From contig CAYFVM010000016.1 in assembly GCA_964346725.1 (NCBI GenBank), positions 1-42,672 of the forward strand: 42,672 nt of DNA, in the 5' to 3' direction. Position 1 is the first letter of the stretch. Every line of letters begins with the position of its first letter. The stretch comes from UBA1715 sp964346725 (GTDB lineage: Bacteria; Bacteroidota; Bacteroidia; Bacteroidales; UBA1715). The notes below the pieces were generated by a model that saw only the letters and a list, made by a program, of their open reading frames with translations, searched no databases and was not told where the DNA came from. A program made the position numbers and the translations under genes. Positions 26,501 through 35,857 of this stretch are shown piece by piece.

Positions 26501-26836
26501 ATTTACAAATTCGAATCATATGATTTGTTCCAAGCTATGCTTGAAAAGGTAAACAAAGAAGTTGTTTCAAGTGTACTGAAAGCACACATTCCTATGAGCG
26601 CAGAAGCGCAAGAAGCACAAGAACGTCATCGTTCTTCTATGAGCAACATGCAAATGCGCAAAGACGATGTTTTGTCTCAAAGCAACGAAAGAGGAATGCA
26701 AGACACTCGCCCACAACAAAAGGCTACTCCGGTTCATAATGAACTAAAAATCGGAAGAAATGATCCTTGTCCTTGTGGAAGTGGCAAAAAATACAAGAAC
26801 TGCCACGGACGTGGTGATTCTGAACCTCTTGCATAA
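23504..26836 (+). CDS. secA: preprotein translocase ATPase SecA
   Basis: 1110-aa motor that drives proteins through SecYEG. Walker A MATGEGKTLVA (near 193-203), the helicase box DEVDSVLIDDARTPLIISG (near 302), TGTAETEAKEFWDIY, NMAGRGTDIKL and RQLRGRAGRQGDPGSSQFF are all present. The C-terminal zinc-binding tail CPCGSGKKYKNCHG (about 1089-1102) is intact. It is about 200 residues longer than E. coli SecA, because of insertions including an acidic Lys/Glu-rich stretch around residues 470-500; this length is usual in Bacteroidota. It is monocistronic, with its own promoter and a bidirectional terminator shared with lon. Confidence 0.97.
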   Translation: MSLINSVIRKIFGGTKSEKDIREILPLVTKINEFEQKLNAGTTDELRGATIELQKRISDAIAPQETKIAELKTRLEEEDITSFEERESMYDTIDALKKETDEIIKTTLDEILPEAFAIVKNTARRFATNSSVTVTTSDYDKDLSIICPNITIEGDKAIWSSTWIAGGNPITWDMIHYDVQLIGGTILHQGKIAEMATGEGKTLVATLPVFLNALAGRGVHVVTVNDYLAKRDAEWMGPIFQFHGLKVDCIDKHEPNSEARRRAYMADITYGTNNEFGFDYLRDNMAIRPDELVQREHNYAIVDEVDSVLIDDARTPLIISGPIAKKSSGDELFNEYRPRVERLYNAQKALFNKIFAEAKTLIGSPEKEKAEEGAKLLLRSYKALPKTNSLIKFLSEQGMKTLLTKTENTYMAENNKYMHIITDELYFVIDEKNNIIELTEKGIDFLSSDLEDKNFFVLPDIGDNIAEIEKSEKSAEEKVTEKENLIQDYAIKSERVHTINQLLKAYALFAIDQEYVVIDNQVKIVDEQTGRIMEGRRYSDGLHQAIEAKERVKVEAATQTHATVTLQNYFRMYKKLAGMTGTAETEAKEFWDIYKMEVVVAPTNKPIVRNDNDDLIYKTRREKFNAVIEQVEELIKEGRPVLVGTTSVEISELLSRMLTRKKLEHTVLNAKLHQKEAEIVAQAGQPGHITIATNMAGRGTDIKLSNEVKQAGGLAIIGTERHDSRRVDRQLRGRAGRQGDPGSSQFFVSLEDDLMRKFGSERIANVMDRIGLEEGEVIQHSMISKSIERAQQKVEENFFGIRKRLLEYDDVMNSQREVVYTKRRHALFGERIGIDFVNMMYDVCVSLVSNAYGNLSFEEFKFELLRVLSLECPFGEQDYLRLPQDEITEKIYSALLEIYNNKVQVIAKQANPIIQKVFAEQSATYKNIIVPISDGRRVFQIITNLEKAAKTDGRELVRSFLKAIILVSIDEAWKEHLRELDDLKQSVQNASYEHKDPLLIYKFESYDLFQAMLEKVNKEVVSSVLKAHIPMSAEAQEAQERHRSSMSNMQMRKDDVLSQSNERGMQDTRPQQKATPVHNELKIGRNDPCPCGSGKKYKNCHGRGDSEPLA

Positions 26837-26856
26837 TAGCAGAGAAGTTACTCCAT

Positions 26857-26892
26857 AAAAAAAGTCGATATGAAAACCATATCGACTTTTTT
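26857..26892. terminator. bidirectional terminator between secA and lon
   Basis: AAAAAAGTCGATATG pairs with CATATCGACTTTTTT (to 26892) over the loop AAAAC. The A-run and T-run on each side let it serve both converging genes. Confidence 0.95.
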
Positions 26893-26911
26893 ATTGCTCT
26901 TAAATAAGAAA

Positions 26912-29347
26912 TTATCTCAGAGCTTTCTCTTGTAATAAAGCATATGATATTACATCAGAAACTTCATTTACATATTTGAATGAAAGACCTTTCAAATACA
27001 TATCTCCTATTTCATCTATGTCTTTTTCGTTTTGCGAAGAAAGGATAATTTCTTTGATACCGGCACGTTTTGCGGCTAAGATTTTCTCTTTAATGCCACC
27101 CACCGGCAACACTTTTCCACGAAGCGTTATTTCACCCGTCATAGCTACACTTTCTTTCACTTTACGATGCGTAAGCGCACTTGCAATTGACGTTGTCATT
27201 GTAATACCAGCAGAAGGACCGTCTTTTGGAATAGCGCCTTCAGGAACGTGTAAATGAATGTTTACACCATCAAAATCAAACGAATCTAATCCAAATTCAC
27301 TCGAATGCGATTTAATGTATTCCAAAGCAATCGTTGCCGATTCCTTCATAACATTTCCCAAGTTTCCGGTCAAAGTAAGAGAACCCTTACCTTTGCTGTA
27401 GTTTGTTTCAATGTACAAAATCTCGCCACCTACCGAAGTCCATGCCAATCCGGTTACTACACCTGCATAATTATTTCCTTCGTACATCTCAGGATAGAAA
27501 TCCGGTTTACCTAAAATTGATTTCACATTGGTAATTGAAACGGTTTTAGAAAATTCCTCCCCAAGTACCGTTTTTTGTGCATAGCCACGAACAAGTTGTG
27601 CAATTTTCTTATCCAAGCCACGTACCCCCGACTCACGCGTATGATTTGTAATAATGTATTCAACAGTTGCAGTAGGAAATTTTAATGCATCCTTTGGTAA
27701 ACCATTATTCTCAAGCTGGTCAGGAATCAAATGACGTTTTGCTATTTCAATTTTTTCTTCTGCTATATAACCCGAAATGTCAATCATTTCCATTCTATCA
27801 CGTAAAGCCGGACTGATTGTTTCAATGTTATTTGCCGTTGCAATAAACATAACTTTCGACAAATCGAAATCCATCTCAAGATAGTTGTCGTAGAACGTGT
27901 TGTTTTGTTCCGGGTCAAGCACTTCAAGCAATGCCGATTCCGGATCGCCATGAATGTCACTTCCCAGCTTGTCCACTTCGTCAAGCACAAACACAGGATT
28001 TGCCGACTTTACCTTTTTAAGGTTTTGAATAATACGTCCGGGCATAGCACCTATGTACGTTTTGCGGTGACCACGGATTTCCGATTCATCATGCAAACCG
28101 CCTAACGACATTCTACAATAATTTCTATTCAAAGCCTTTGCAATAGATTTTCCCAACGAAGTTTTTCCAACTCCCGGAGGGCCATACAAGCAAAGGATTG
28201 GCGATTTCATGTCGTTTTTTAACTTCAAAACAGCCAAATGCTCAAGAATACGTTTTTTAACTTTATCTAATCCATAGTGATCTTGATTTAAAACTTTCTC
28301 GGCATGTTTCAAATCAAAATTATCTTTAGTAAACTCATTCCATGGCAAATCAAGCAAAGTCAGGATATAGTTATACTGCACCGAATAGTCAGGAGAATGA
28401 ACACCGATTCTCTTCAATTTCTTCAATTCTTTTTCAAATTGTTCGGCAACTTCTTTTGACCATTTTTTCGTTTTTGCTTGTTCTTCTAACTTTTCAAAAT
28501 CACCATCAGCCGACTCTTCGCCCAACTCTGTCTGAATTTGCTTCAGTTGTTGGTGCAAGAAGTAATCACGTTGTTGCTGATCTATATCTTGGCGAGTTTT
28601 AGTAAGAATGTCGTTCTTTATTTCAAGTATTTGCAATTGCTGTGAAAGTAATTGCATAAGCAATACGGCACGTGATTTCAGATCATTTGTCTCAAGCAAC
28701 ACAATTTTCTTATCAATTGGAGCATCAACATTCGATGACATGAAATTCACAATGAACGTTGCATTCGATATGTTTTTAATAGCGAACAACGATTCTTTAG
28801 GAACTTGCACTGACATTTTCACAATCTTGAGCGACATGTCCTTGATTGAGGAAATTATTGCATTAAATTCCTTATCGCGCGGCGGTATTATATCGTCACG
28901 GCGAGCTACCGAACACATAATGTACGGATCTTCTTGCACTTGTTCCAACAATGAAATACGTGAAACGCCTTGCAGTATTACCATGGTATTACCATCGGGC
29001 ATTTCCAATATTTTCAAGATTTGAGCTACCGTTCCTGCATTGAACAAATCTGAAAGAACTGGTTTTTCTATATCCGCATTTTTTTGCGTTGCTGTTCCAA
29101 TAATCTTTGTTTTCTTATTGTAATCGCGAATCAAACGAATTGATTGTTCTCTTCCTACGGTAATTGGCATAACCACACCTGGAAATAGAATTGCATTCTT
29201 AAGCGGTAAAATTGGCAGAATGTCAGGAATGTCTACATTACGAACAGCCGGAACATCTTCTTCGGCTATAATGGGGATTATTTCTGCATTTGCTTCTATT
29301 GAATCAAGCAATAAGTTTGATATATCTTTTTTATTCGAGTTTGCCAT
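26912..29347 (-). CDS. lon: ATP-dependent protease Lon
   Basis: 811-aa Lon: N-terminal substrate-binding LON domain (about 40-240, starting ILPILPLKNAILFPGVVMPI), AAA+ module with Walker A GPPGVGKTS (about 387) and Walker B VFVLDEVDKLG, and C-terminal Ser-Lys protease with PKDGPSAGITM (Ser near 712) and GGIKEKILAAKRAGI (Lys). It degrades damaged and regulatory proteins. Length and domains are complete. The GlmU-like gene lies 68 nt upstream on the same strand; a small inverted repeat lies between them but no T-run, so read-through from the upstream promoter is possible. Confidence 0.97.
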   Translation of the reverse strand: MANSNKKDISNLLLDSIEANAEIIPIIAEEDVPAVRNVDIPDILPILPLKNAILFPGVVMPITVGREQSIRLIRDYNKKTKIIGTATQKNADIEKPVLSDLFNAGTVAQILKILEMPDGNTMVILQGVSRISLLEQVQEDPYIMCSVARRDDIIPPRDKEFNAIISSIKDMSLKIVKMSVQVPKESLFAIKNISNATFIVNFMSSNVDAPIDKKIVLLETNDLKSRAVLLMQLLSQQLQILEIKNDILTKTRQDIDQQQRDYFLHQQLKQIQTELGEESADGDFEKLEEQAKTKKWSKEVAEQFEKELKKLKRIGVHSPDYSVQYNYILTLLDLPWNEFTKDNFDLKHAEKVLNQDHYGLDKVKKRILEHLAVLKLKNDMKSPILCLYGPPGVGKTSLGKSIAKALNRNYCRMSLGGLHDESEIRGHRKTYIGAMPGRIIQNLKKVKSANPVFVLDEVDKLGSDIHGDPESALLEVLDPEQNNTFYDNYLEMDFDLSKVMFIATANNIETISPALRDRMEMIDISGYIAEEKIEIAKRHLIPDQLENNGLPKDALKFPTATVEYIITNHTRESGVRGLDKKIAQLVRGYAQKTVLGEEFSKTVSITNVKSILGKPDFYPEMYEGNNYAGVVTGLAWTSVGGEILYIETNYSKGKGSLTLTGNLGNVMKESATIALEYIKSHSSEFGLDSFDFDGVNIHLHVPEGAIPKDGPSAGITMTTSIASALTHRKVKESVAMTGEITLRGKVLPVGGIKEKILAAKRAGIKEIILSSQNEKDIDEIGDMYLKGLSFKYVNEVSDVISYALLQEKALR

Positions 29348-29381
29348 AAAGTCAAATTGTCAGTTATTACGCATATTTTTT

Positions 29382-29396
29382 CTTGGTAACACCAAG
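29382..29396 (-). promoter_or_regulatory. inverted repeat upstream of lon, possible operator
   Basis: CTTGG-TAACA-CCAAG lies 35 nt before the lon start. It lacks a T-run, so it is a poor terminator. It is not the CIRCE heat-shock element. Role uncertain. Confidence 0.25.
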
Positions 29397-29415
29397 TCAA
29401 ATGATGTGCCAAGCA

Positions 29416-30594
29416 TTAAAATATCCTATTTTGTCGTGTTTCTTCAAAAATTGTTGCTAAAATAGCAGCATCAATCTCGTCAAATTTCTTGTGACGACGC
29501 GCATAGACGCGTGCGGCAACATCACAAGCACGTTGCAATTGAATTTCTTCAATTCCTTGAGAACCACCTTTGGTAAACGAAGGAATAAAATTGCGTGGGA
29601 ATCCGGCTCCAAATATATTTGCACACACTCCTACTACTGTTCCTGTATTGAACATGGTATTGATAGCCGATTTTGAATGATCGCCCATCATTAAACCACA
29701 GAACTGCAAACCGGTTTTTTCAAATTTGCCCGTGGCATAGTTCCAAATCTTTATTTCTGAATAATCATTCTTCAAATTGGAGTTGTTTGTATCGGCACCT
29801 AAATTGCACCATTCGCCCAATACAGCATTGCCAAGATAACCATCATGGCCTTTGTTTGAATACCCAATAATCACGGAATTTTGAACTTCACCACCAACCT
29901 TTGAATATGGGCCTATTGTAGTGCCTTCATATATTTTTGCGGACATTTTTACAACTGCATGTTCGTTCATTGCAAACGGCGCACGAATCACCGCATTCTC
30001 CCAAATTTCGGCATGTGCACCTATATATACTTTTCCGGCTGACGCATTTATAATAGCATAATCAACTGTTGCGCCTTCTTCTACAAACACGTTTTCAGGA
30101 CAAATTACACGATTCGTTTCGTTCAATTTCTGTGAAACGCGTCCGGCTGTTATCAATGCAAAATCTACATTGATTTCGTCAGGATTGTATTGAAATATAT
30201 TCCATACGTTTTCTAAGCACTTCAAACCACCGCCAAATTCAACCGGAGCATAATTTGCCACATCTTCTTCCGACTTTAATTCTGCACAACGAACGGCAAT
30301 CCATTGTTCTCCCGATTTCAATACCGAATTTTGAGCCAAGTTTTGTATCGCCTGCACCATTTCGTTGTTTGGAAATACAGAACTATTTATATACACATTG
30401 TCGGCCTCCAAGTGCAACGTGAATCTCTGTTGCAAATACTCGGCTGTCTTATAAGAACATTTTGTTGATAAACGACGATTCCATTTTTCAGTTATTGTCA
30501 GAATACCACAACGAATGTCTGAAACAGGACGTGTAAAGGTTAATGGCTTGAGATCTTCGCGAACTTTTGTGTCAAATAGTATATAATTTTTCAT
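29416..30594 (-). CDS. GlmU-like sugar-nucleotide/acetyltransferase protein (Bacteroidota type)
   Basis: 392 aa. The N-terminus MKNYILFDTKVREDLKPLTFTRPVSDIRCGILTITEKW is characteristic of the Bacteroidota alternative GlmU family. The C-terminal half (about 190-370) is a left-handed beta-helix of hexapeptide repeats (VFVEEGATVDYAIINAS, KIYEGTTIGPYSKVGGEVQNSVIIGYSNKGHDGYLGN), as in acyltransferases making UDP-N-acetylglucosamine. The usual GGxGTRM nucleotidyltransferase loop is not seen, so the uridylyl activity is less sure than the acetyltransferase fold. The start at 30594 gives the family N-terminus; a -7 box lies 20 nt upstream. Confidence 0.85.
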   Translation of the reverse strand: MKNYILFDTKVREDLKPLTFTRPVSDIRCGILTITEKWNRRLSTKCSYKTAEYLQQRFTLHLEADNVYINSSVFPNNEMVQAIQNLAQNSVLKSGEQWIAVRCAELKSEEDVANYAPVEFGGGLKCLENVWNIFQYNPDEINVDFALITAGRVSQKLNETNRVICPENVFVEEGATVDYAIINASAGKVYIGAHAEIWENAVIRAPFAMNEHAVVKMSAKIYEGTTIGPYSKVGGEVQNSVIIGYSNKGHDGYLGNAVLGEWCNLGADTNNSNLKNDYSEIKIWNYATGKFEKTGLQFCGLMMGDHSKSAINTMFNTGTVVGVCANIFGAGFPRNFIPSFTKGGSQGIEEIQLQRACDVAARVYARRHKKFDEIDAAILATIFEETRQNRIF

Positions 30595-30613
30595 TGCGCT
30601 TATTTTGAGTTGG

Positions 30614-30621
30614 CAAAGGTA
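30614..30621 (-). promoter_or_regulatory. -7 promoter box of the GlmU-like gene
   Basis: TACCTTTG on the minus strand, 19 nt before the start at 30594. It is one of two divergent boxes in an 82-nt gap. Confidence 0.65.
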
Positions 30622-30644
30622 CATTTTTCTCACAAATAAATTCG

Positions 30645-30652
30645 TATGTTTG
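30645..30652 (+). promoter_or_regulatory. -7 promoter box of the UbiD-family gene
   Basis: TATGTTTG on the plus strand, 24 nt before the ATG at 30677. The in-frame TTG at 30605 lies upstream of this box and is not used as the start. Confidence 0.6.
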
Positions 30653-30676
30653 CGAGTAAAAACAAACAATCACAAT

Positions 30677-32461
30677 ATGGCTTACAAGAATTTGTCAGAC
30701 TTTGTGCAAAAATTACGTAATGAAGGTGAATTACTGACTATCAACGAGTTTGTCAGCACCGATTTAGAAATTACCGAAATAACCGATAGAATATCAAAAT
30801 CGGAGGAAGACCGAAACAAAGCCTTATTGTTCACCAATACCCACTCGCAATTTCCTGTGCTTATAAATGCTCTTGGAAGTGAGAAAAGAATTTGTTTAGC
30901 TCTGAATTGCAACAAACTAGACGATATAAAAAAACGCATAGAAGGTATTTTTCAAAAAGCAACATCGCCTAAAACCTCTCTACAAGACAAACTTTCACTT
31001 CTGCCCTTGGCCTACGAACTGCAATCGTGGCTTCCGAAGCATACCAAAGGCAAAGCAGAATGTCAGGAAGTGATAGAGCGAGAGGTTGATTTAAGCACGT
31101 TGCCCATACTCCAATGTTGGAAACACGATGCGGGCAAATTCATCACGCTGCCAATGGTGATAACCCAACATCCCGAAACGCACTCGCGCAATATGGGCAT
31201 GTATCGTATGCAGGTTGTTGACAAACAAACTACCGGCATGCATTGGCATAAAAACAAAACCGGCGAAAATCATTATGAAGCATACAAGCGACTCGGAAAA
31301 CGAATGCCGGTAAGCGTTGCCTTGGGTGGCGATCCGGCAAATATTTTTTCAGCTACAGCTCCACTACCCGAAAACATTGACGAAATGCTCCTCACAGGAT
31401 TTCTTCGTCAGAAATCGGTAACACTAGTTAAGTGCATCACCAACGATTTGGAAGTGCCTACCGATGCCGACTTTGTTCTTGAAGGCTACGTGGACCCTAT
31501 GGAAGAAAAGTTCTTAGAAGGACCGTTTGGCGACCATACCGGATTTTATTCCTTACCCGACTACTATCCAAAATTTCACATTACCTGCATTACACATCGC
31601 AAAAACGCTATATATCCGGCAACCATAGTGGGCATTCCGCCTATGGAAGATGCATGGATAGGCAAAGCTACCGAACGCATATTCCTTGCCCCTATTAAAA
31701 TGCTCTTTTGTCCGGAATTGATTGACTACTGCATGCCGTTTGAAGGCGTGTCGCACAATTTGGTTGTGGCTAAAATCAAAAAAACATACAACGGACAAGT
31801 ACAAAAAGTAACAAATGCACTCTGGGGCGCAGGACAAATGGCAAACAACAAAACCATTGTGATTGTTGACGAATCGTGCGACATTTTCAATCCCGTGGCA
31901 GTGATTCACGCCATTGAATCTAATTTCAATCCGATTGACGACGCAATTATTATGAAAGGTAGCCTTGATGTGCTTGACCACTCAAGCCCGCTCATTGGAT
32001 TTGGCAGCAAGTTATCTATTGACGCGACAACTAAGGCAGAACAACGCCAAGGCAAAATTCTTTTTGTACCTGTTGCACAGACAACACACAAAGAACGAAT
32101 GGACCAAGCAAAGAAGCTTTTTGCTGACGATGCAACACTCTCATGCATTATTTTGCATGACGAAACCATTGCTCCAACTGATAGAAAAACGATTATTTGG
32201 AACGTTCTTAACAACTATAACCCCATACAAGACTGCGAAATAGAGGAACAGAATGGTAATTCTTGTCTTATTATAGATGGAAGTACCAAAATTACAGATG
32301 AACAATTACGCGATTGGCCATCACCAGTAACAAGCGACAACGAAACTAGACAAAACATTGATAATAAATGGAATACGCTCAATATTGGCACGTTTATACC
32401 ATCACCATCTCGTGCGTACAAGAAACTTTTATGCAAAGATTCTGCATGGCGTAATAAATAA
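30677..32461 (+). CDS. UbiD family prenylated-FMN decarboxylase
   Basis: 594-aa cytoplasmic UbiD-family protein. Visible are SRNMGMYRMQVVDKQTTGMHWHKNK (about 172-196), the stretch VSVALGGDPANIF, and 'DFVLEGYVDPMEEKFLEGPFGDHTGFYS', which carries the conserved Glu residues of the active site. UbiD enzymes decarboxylate aromatic or alpha,beta-unsaturated acids using prenylated FMN made by UbiX. In Bacteroidota the usual suggestion is a late menaquinone-pathway decarboxylation, but the substrate cannot be read here. No ubiX or men genes are adjacent. It is divergent from the GlmU-like gene. Confidence 0.88.
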   Translation: MAYKNLSDFVQKLRNEGELLTINEFVSTDLEITEITDRISKSEEDRNKALLFTNTHSQFPVLINALGSEKRICLALNCNKLDDIKKRIEGIFQKATSPKTSLQDKLSLLPLAYELQSWLPKHTKGKAECQEVIEREVDLSTLPILQCWKHDAGKFITLPMVITQHPETHSRNMGMYRMQVVDKQTTGMHWHKNKTGENHYEAYKRLGKRMPVSVALGGDPANIFSATAPLPENIDEMLLTGFLRQKSVTLVKCITNDLEVPTDADFVLEGYVDPMEEKFLEGPFGDHTGFYSLPDYYPKFHITCITHRKNAIYPATIVGIPPMEDAWIGKATERIFLAPIKMLFCPELIDYCMPFEGVSHNLVVAKIKKTYNGQVQKVTNALWGAGQMANNKTIVIVDESCDIFNPVAVIHAIESNFNPIDDAIIMKGSLDVLDHSSPLIGFGSKLSIDATTKAEQRQGKILFVPVAQTTHKERMDQAKKLFADDATLSCIILHDETIAPTDRKTIIWNVLNNYNPIQDCEIEEQNGNSCLIIDGSTKITDEQLRDWPSPVTSDNETRQNIDNKWNTLNIGTFIPSPSRAYKKLLCKDSAWRNK

Positions 32462-32509
32462 CAGAGAATAGGCACACCTAGCGAATATTTTTTTTCTTAT
32501 CTTAGCCGA

Positions 32510-35500
32510 ATGACAAAACGAATACTTTCCATATTATTTACTTTTTGGATTTCTATCCAAGTTTCTTGTTTTGCCATACCCCTTTTTTCCGAGAAAACAC
32601 GACCGATAGAAACGTTTACTAATCTAAATGGTTTGTCGCACAACAACGTGCACTGCGTTTTTCAAGATTCAAAAGGGTTTATTTGGATAGGAACGAGTGC
32701 CGGACTTAACCGCTACGATGGCAAAAATTTTCGAGTATTCAAAAACGATCCGCAAAATCCTAAAACTATTTCTTCAAACAACATTTACGGCATTTGCGAA
32801 GACAAAAATCAAAATATATGGGTTGCTACCGAATATGGTTTCAACCAAATAACTCGCGACACGTATGAATGTAACCGCTATTACCTTGACACGATAAACG
32901 ACTTTTCTTTTGACAATAATCTCATTCAGAACATTTTTTGCGATAGCGAAGGGAATATTTGGATAAAATCAATCACGAGTATCAGTCACTTTATGTTAAG
33001 AACTGGTGAAATTAAATCATATACTCTTGAAACTGATATCTTTAGAAATGATTACGAAGTATATTCCTATCCTATATTTCAAGATTCCAACGGAATTTTA
33101 TGGATAGGGACCGAAAACGGATTAGGGTATTATGAACCCTTCTATGATGACTTTATATTTTTCAAAAAAGACTCGTTCGTCAAAAATAGTTTAAGTAACA
33201 ACAACGTGCGCTCCATTTATGAAGACTCGCACCATAACCTATGGATTGGCACGCAGGATGGACTTAATCTTTTTAACAAAAAAACGAAAAGCTTTACCAC
33301 CTACTTTTATACTCTACAAATGCAATCGAATGTAAATGGCATTACCGAAGGGTATGCGCCAGAAGGACATTCAAGCAATAAACTTTGGATTACCACCGAA
33401 TCGAATGGATTGTACTATTTTGATTCAAAAACAAAACAATTCTTCGCATTCCAGATGCATACAAACCAACCAACCATAAATACAAACAATTGTATTACTA
33501 AAAGTAAGGACAACATTCTTTGGATTGGCACACAAAACGGACTCAATAAACTTGACATAAAGCAAAAATTGTTGCAAATATTACGAAACGAAGACGAAGA
33601 GACTCCAAGCAATTTTAACAATACCACAGCTATATACAGCATGAACGACCTCGTTTTTATAGGAACAAAATTCAGAGGTATTCATATTTACAACTTAAAA
33701 CAAGAATCAATAAAAACATATTCCGCCAATAATGGCAATTTCCCCTCAAACCATATCACCTGTTTTGAAAAACTTTCAAAAAACGAACTTTTAATAGGAA
33801 GTGATGGATATCTCACTATTTATAATACAGAATCGCACACATTCCTTCCCTTTGACAAAAAATATCCGGAACTCCATACATTTAGCCTCTCTAAAAAAAG
33901 AATTCGATGTCTTTTATTCGACACGCATAAAAACTTGTGGATAGGAACAAACGATGGGATTATTCGTTTCAATACTATAACACGCACTATTACACACTAC
34001 GATAAAGAAACGTTGCCCTCAAACCAAATACTTAGTTTGTTTGAGGACCACAAAGGGAAAATCTTTATAGGATGTAAAAATACTATTTGCTACTACAATT
34101 ACCGATACGACACCTTTCGGAATATTGACATTTCTATACTCTTTACATCGCAGTCTCGACAACACATATTTGATATGGTTGAAGACGTCAACGGAAACAT
34201 TTGGATAGCCACCAATGTTGGCTTACTCAAACTTGATTCGGGTACTCTCGAATGCTCCCTATACAAAGAGGATTTCGCATTTGATGAAATTTATTCTTTG
34301 CTCATGAACCATGATGAAATATGGATGGGCACAAACAACGGATTAATTAAGTTTTCCATTAAAACGAAAACGAGCAAGATATTTTCGGTACTCGATGGCG
34401 TACAAGACTATGAATTTTCACCTCATGCCGCATTTAAATTGCCCAACGGCTATATGTTTTTCGGGGGCATACAAGGAGTAAACTTTTTCCATCCCGATTC
34501 TATAAAAATTAATTCGCAGAAGCCAAATTTAGAATTGCTCGAAATTGAATATACCTTTGAGAACGCACGGCACAAAATTTATGTAAAAAATGGACAAGAG
34601 GTAACGCTTTCTTGGAAAAGTAGTAACATTACCCTCACCTTTGCCGTACTCGATTACACCCAACCTCATCTCAATCAGTACAAATATATTACAGGAACCG
34701 CACAAAATTGGGCTGAACTAGGCAACCAAAATTTTATAAACATTATAAATCCCAGCATAGGCGTTCACGACTTTAAAATACAAGGCGCAAATAGCGTTGG
34801 CGTATGGTCTGACATGGCATCAATCAGATTTATAGTACCACCACCATTTTGGAAAACAACGACAGCAAACATCCTTAAAATCCTCTTGATTATTAGTGTT
34901 ATTGTAATCGCAATTTTTCGAATAAGAAAACGTATAGAACATCAGCACCAAGAAATTATAGAACACGAACGTATGATGGAACAATTGGAGCGACAACAAC
35001 TTGAGTTGGAAGACAAGAACAAAAACATTCTCGACAGTATTACGTATGCTAAACGCATTCAAATGGCCATTATGCCTGCTCGTGCTAAATTCAGGCACTT
35101 ACTGCCATCATCGTTCTTGCTCTATATGCCTAAAGACATTGTAAGTGGTGACTTTTTCTGGATTTCAGAAGTTGATTCAAAGATATTCATTGGCTGTGCC
35201 GACTGTACCGGTCACGGCGTTCCGGGTGCTTTCATGTCTATCATCGGAAACAACTTGCTACGTTCCGTTACCAAAGACATTCGCATTCATCGGGCATCTG
35301 AAATCCTTGACTTCATCAACAAATCGCTGATTGAGTTATTGAGTAAAAATGAACTTGACGATGACTCATCGGTAAAAGACGGTATGGATATTTCCATTTG
35401 CGTATTTGATAAGAAGACCTGCGTTCTTGAATTTGCGGGAGCACTTACCCGTATGCTTATAGTTCGTGACCGACAATTAATCACCGTGAGAGGAGATAAA

Positions 35501-35830
35501 TTCCCGGTAGGTTTGAACAACGACCGTGACGACACTTACACCAATGTGGTAATACGCGTTCTCCCCGACGACCGCTTCTACTTATTTACCGATGGATATG
35601 CAGACCAATTTGGTGGCGAGAAAGGTAAAAAACTGAAATTCAAGAAATTCAAAGAGAACATACTTATGTGTCAGGACTTACCTCTTATAAAACAAGGCAA
35701 CGAACTCAAAAAGCAACTATTGCAATGGCAAGGCAATTGGGAACAAATAGATGATGTACTGGTTATAGGGTTTGACTGCAACGTCTTTTTGGAAGAAAAA
35801 AAGAAACGCGACACTGAGAAATACATATAA
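32510..35830 (+). CDS. beta-propeller sensor fused to SpoIIE/PP2C-type phosphatase
   Basis: 1106 aa. A signal peptide (about 1-25) is followed by a periplasmic sensor of at least ten Reg_prop repeats ('WIGTSAGLNRYD', 'WIGTENGLGYYE', 'WIGTQDGLNLFN', 'WIGTNDGIIRFN', 'WMGTNNGLIKFS'), a Y_Y_Y domain (about 690-775), one transmembrane helix (about 787-805) and a coiled coil. The cytoplasmic SpoIIE phosphatase (about 845-1095) has metal-binding VSGDFFW, DCTGHGVPGAFMS and LFTDGYADQFGG. The sensor half is that of hybrid two-component systems, but a Ser/Thr phosphatase replaces the kinase. The likely target is an anti-anti-sigma-type protein, not found here. Downstream is a tRNA on the other strand. 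Confidence 0.9.
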   Translation: MTKRILSILFTFWISIQVSCFAIPLFSEKTRPIETFTNLNGLSHNNVHCVFQDSKGFIWIGTSAGLNRYDGKNFRVFKNDPQNPKTISSNNIYGICEDKNQNIWVATEYGFNQITRDTYECNRYYLDTINDFSFDNNLIQNIFCDSEGNIWIKSITSISHFMLRTGEIKSYTLETDIFRNDYEVYSYPIFQDSNGILWIGTENGLGYYEPFYDDFIFFKKDSFVKNSLSNNNVRSIYEDSHHNLWIGTQDGLNLFNKKTKSFTTYFYTLQMQSNVNGITEGYAPEGHSSNKLWITTESNGLYYFDSKTKQFFAFQMHTNQPTINTNNCITKSKDNILWIGTQNGLNKLDIKQKLLQILRNEDEETPSNFNNTTAIYSMNDLVFIGTKFRGIHIYNLKQESIKTYSANNGNFPSNHITCFEKLSKNELLIGSDGYLTIYNTESHTFLPFDKKYPELHTFSLSKKRIRCLLFDTHKNLWIGTNDGIIRFNTITRTITHYDKETLPSNQILSLFEDHKGKIFIGCKNTICYYNYRYDTFRNIDISILFTSQSRQHIFDMVEDVNGNIWIATNVGLLKLDSGTLECSLYKEDFAFDEIYSLLMNHDEIWMGTNNGLIKFSIKTKTSKIFSVLDGVQDYEFSPHAAFKLPNGYMFFGGIQGVNFFHPDSIKINSQKPNLELLEIEYTFENARHKIYVKNGQEVTLSWKSSNITLTFAVLDYTQPHLNQYKYITGTAQNWAELGNQNFINIINPSIGVHDFKIQGANSVGVWSDMASIRFIVPPPFWKTTTANILKILLIISVIVIAIFRIRKRIEHQHQEIIEHERMMEQLERQQLELEDKNKNILDSITYAKRIQMAIMPARAKFRHLLPSSFLLYMPKDIVSGDFFWISEVDSKIFIGCADCTGHGVPGAFMSIIGNNLLRSVTKDIRIHRASEILDFINKSLIELLSKNELDDDSSVKDGMDISICVFDKKTCVLEFAGALTRMLIVRDRQLITVRGDKFPVGLNNDRDDTYTNVVIRVLPDDRFYLFTDGYADQFGGEKGKKLKFKKFKENILMCQDLPLIKQGNELKKQLLQWQGNWEQIDDVLVIGFDCNVFLEEKKKRDTEKYI

Positions 35831-35856
35831 AAAGAGGTTGCCAAATGACAACCTCT
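35829..35856 (-). terminator. terminator of tRNA-Ser
   Basis: On the minus strand AGAGGTTGTC pairs with GGCAACCTCT over a 4-nt loop, then TTTTT. It could also end the sensor-phosphatase transcript on the plus strand only weakly, as that side lacks a T-run. Confidence 0.85.
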
Positions 35857-35857
35857 G

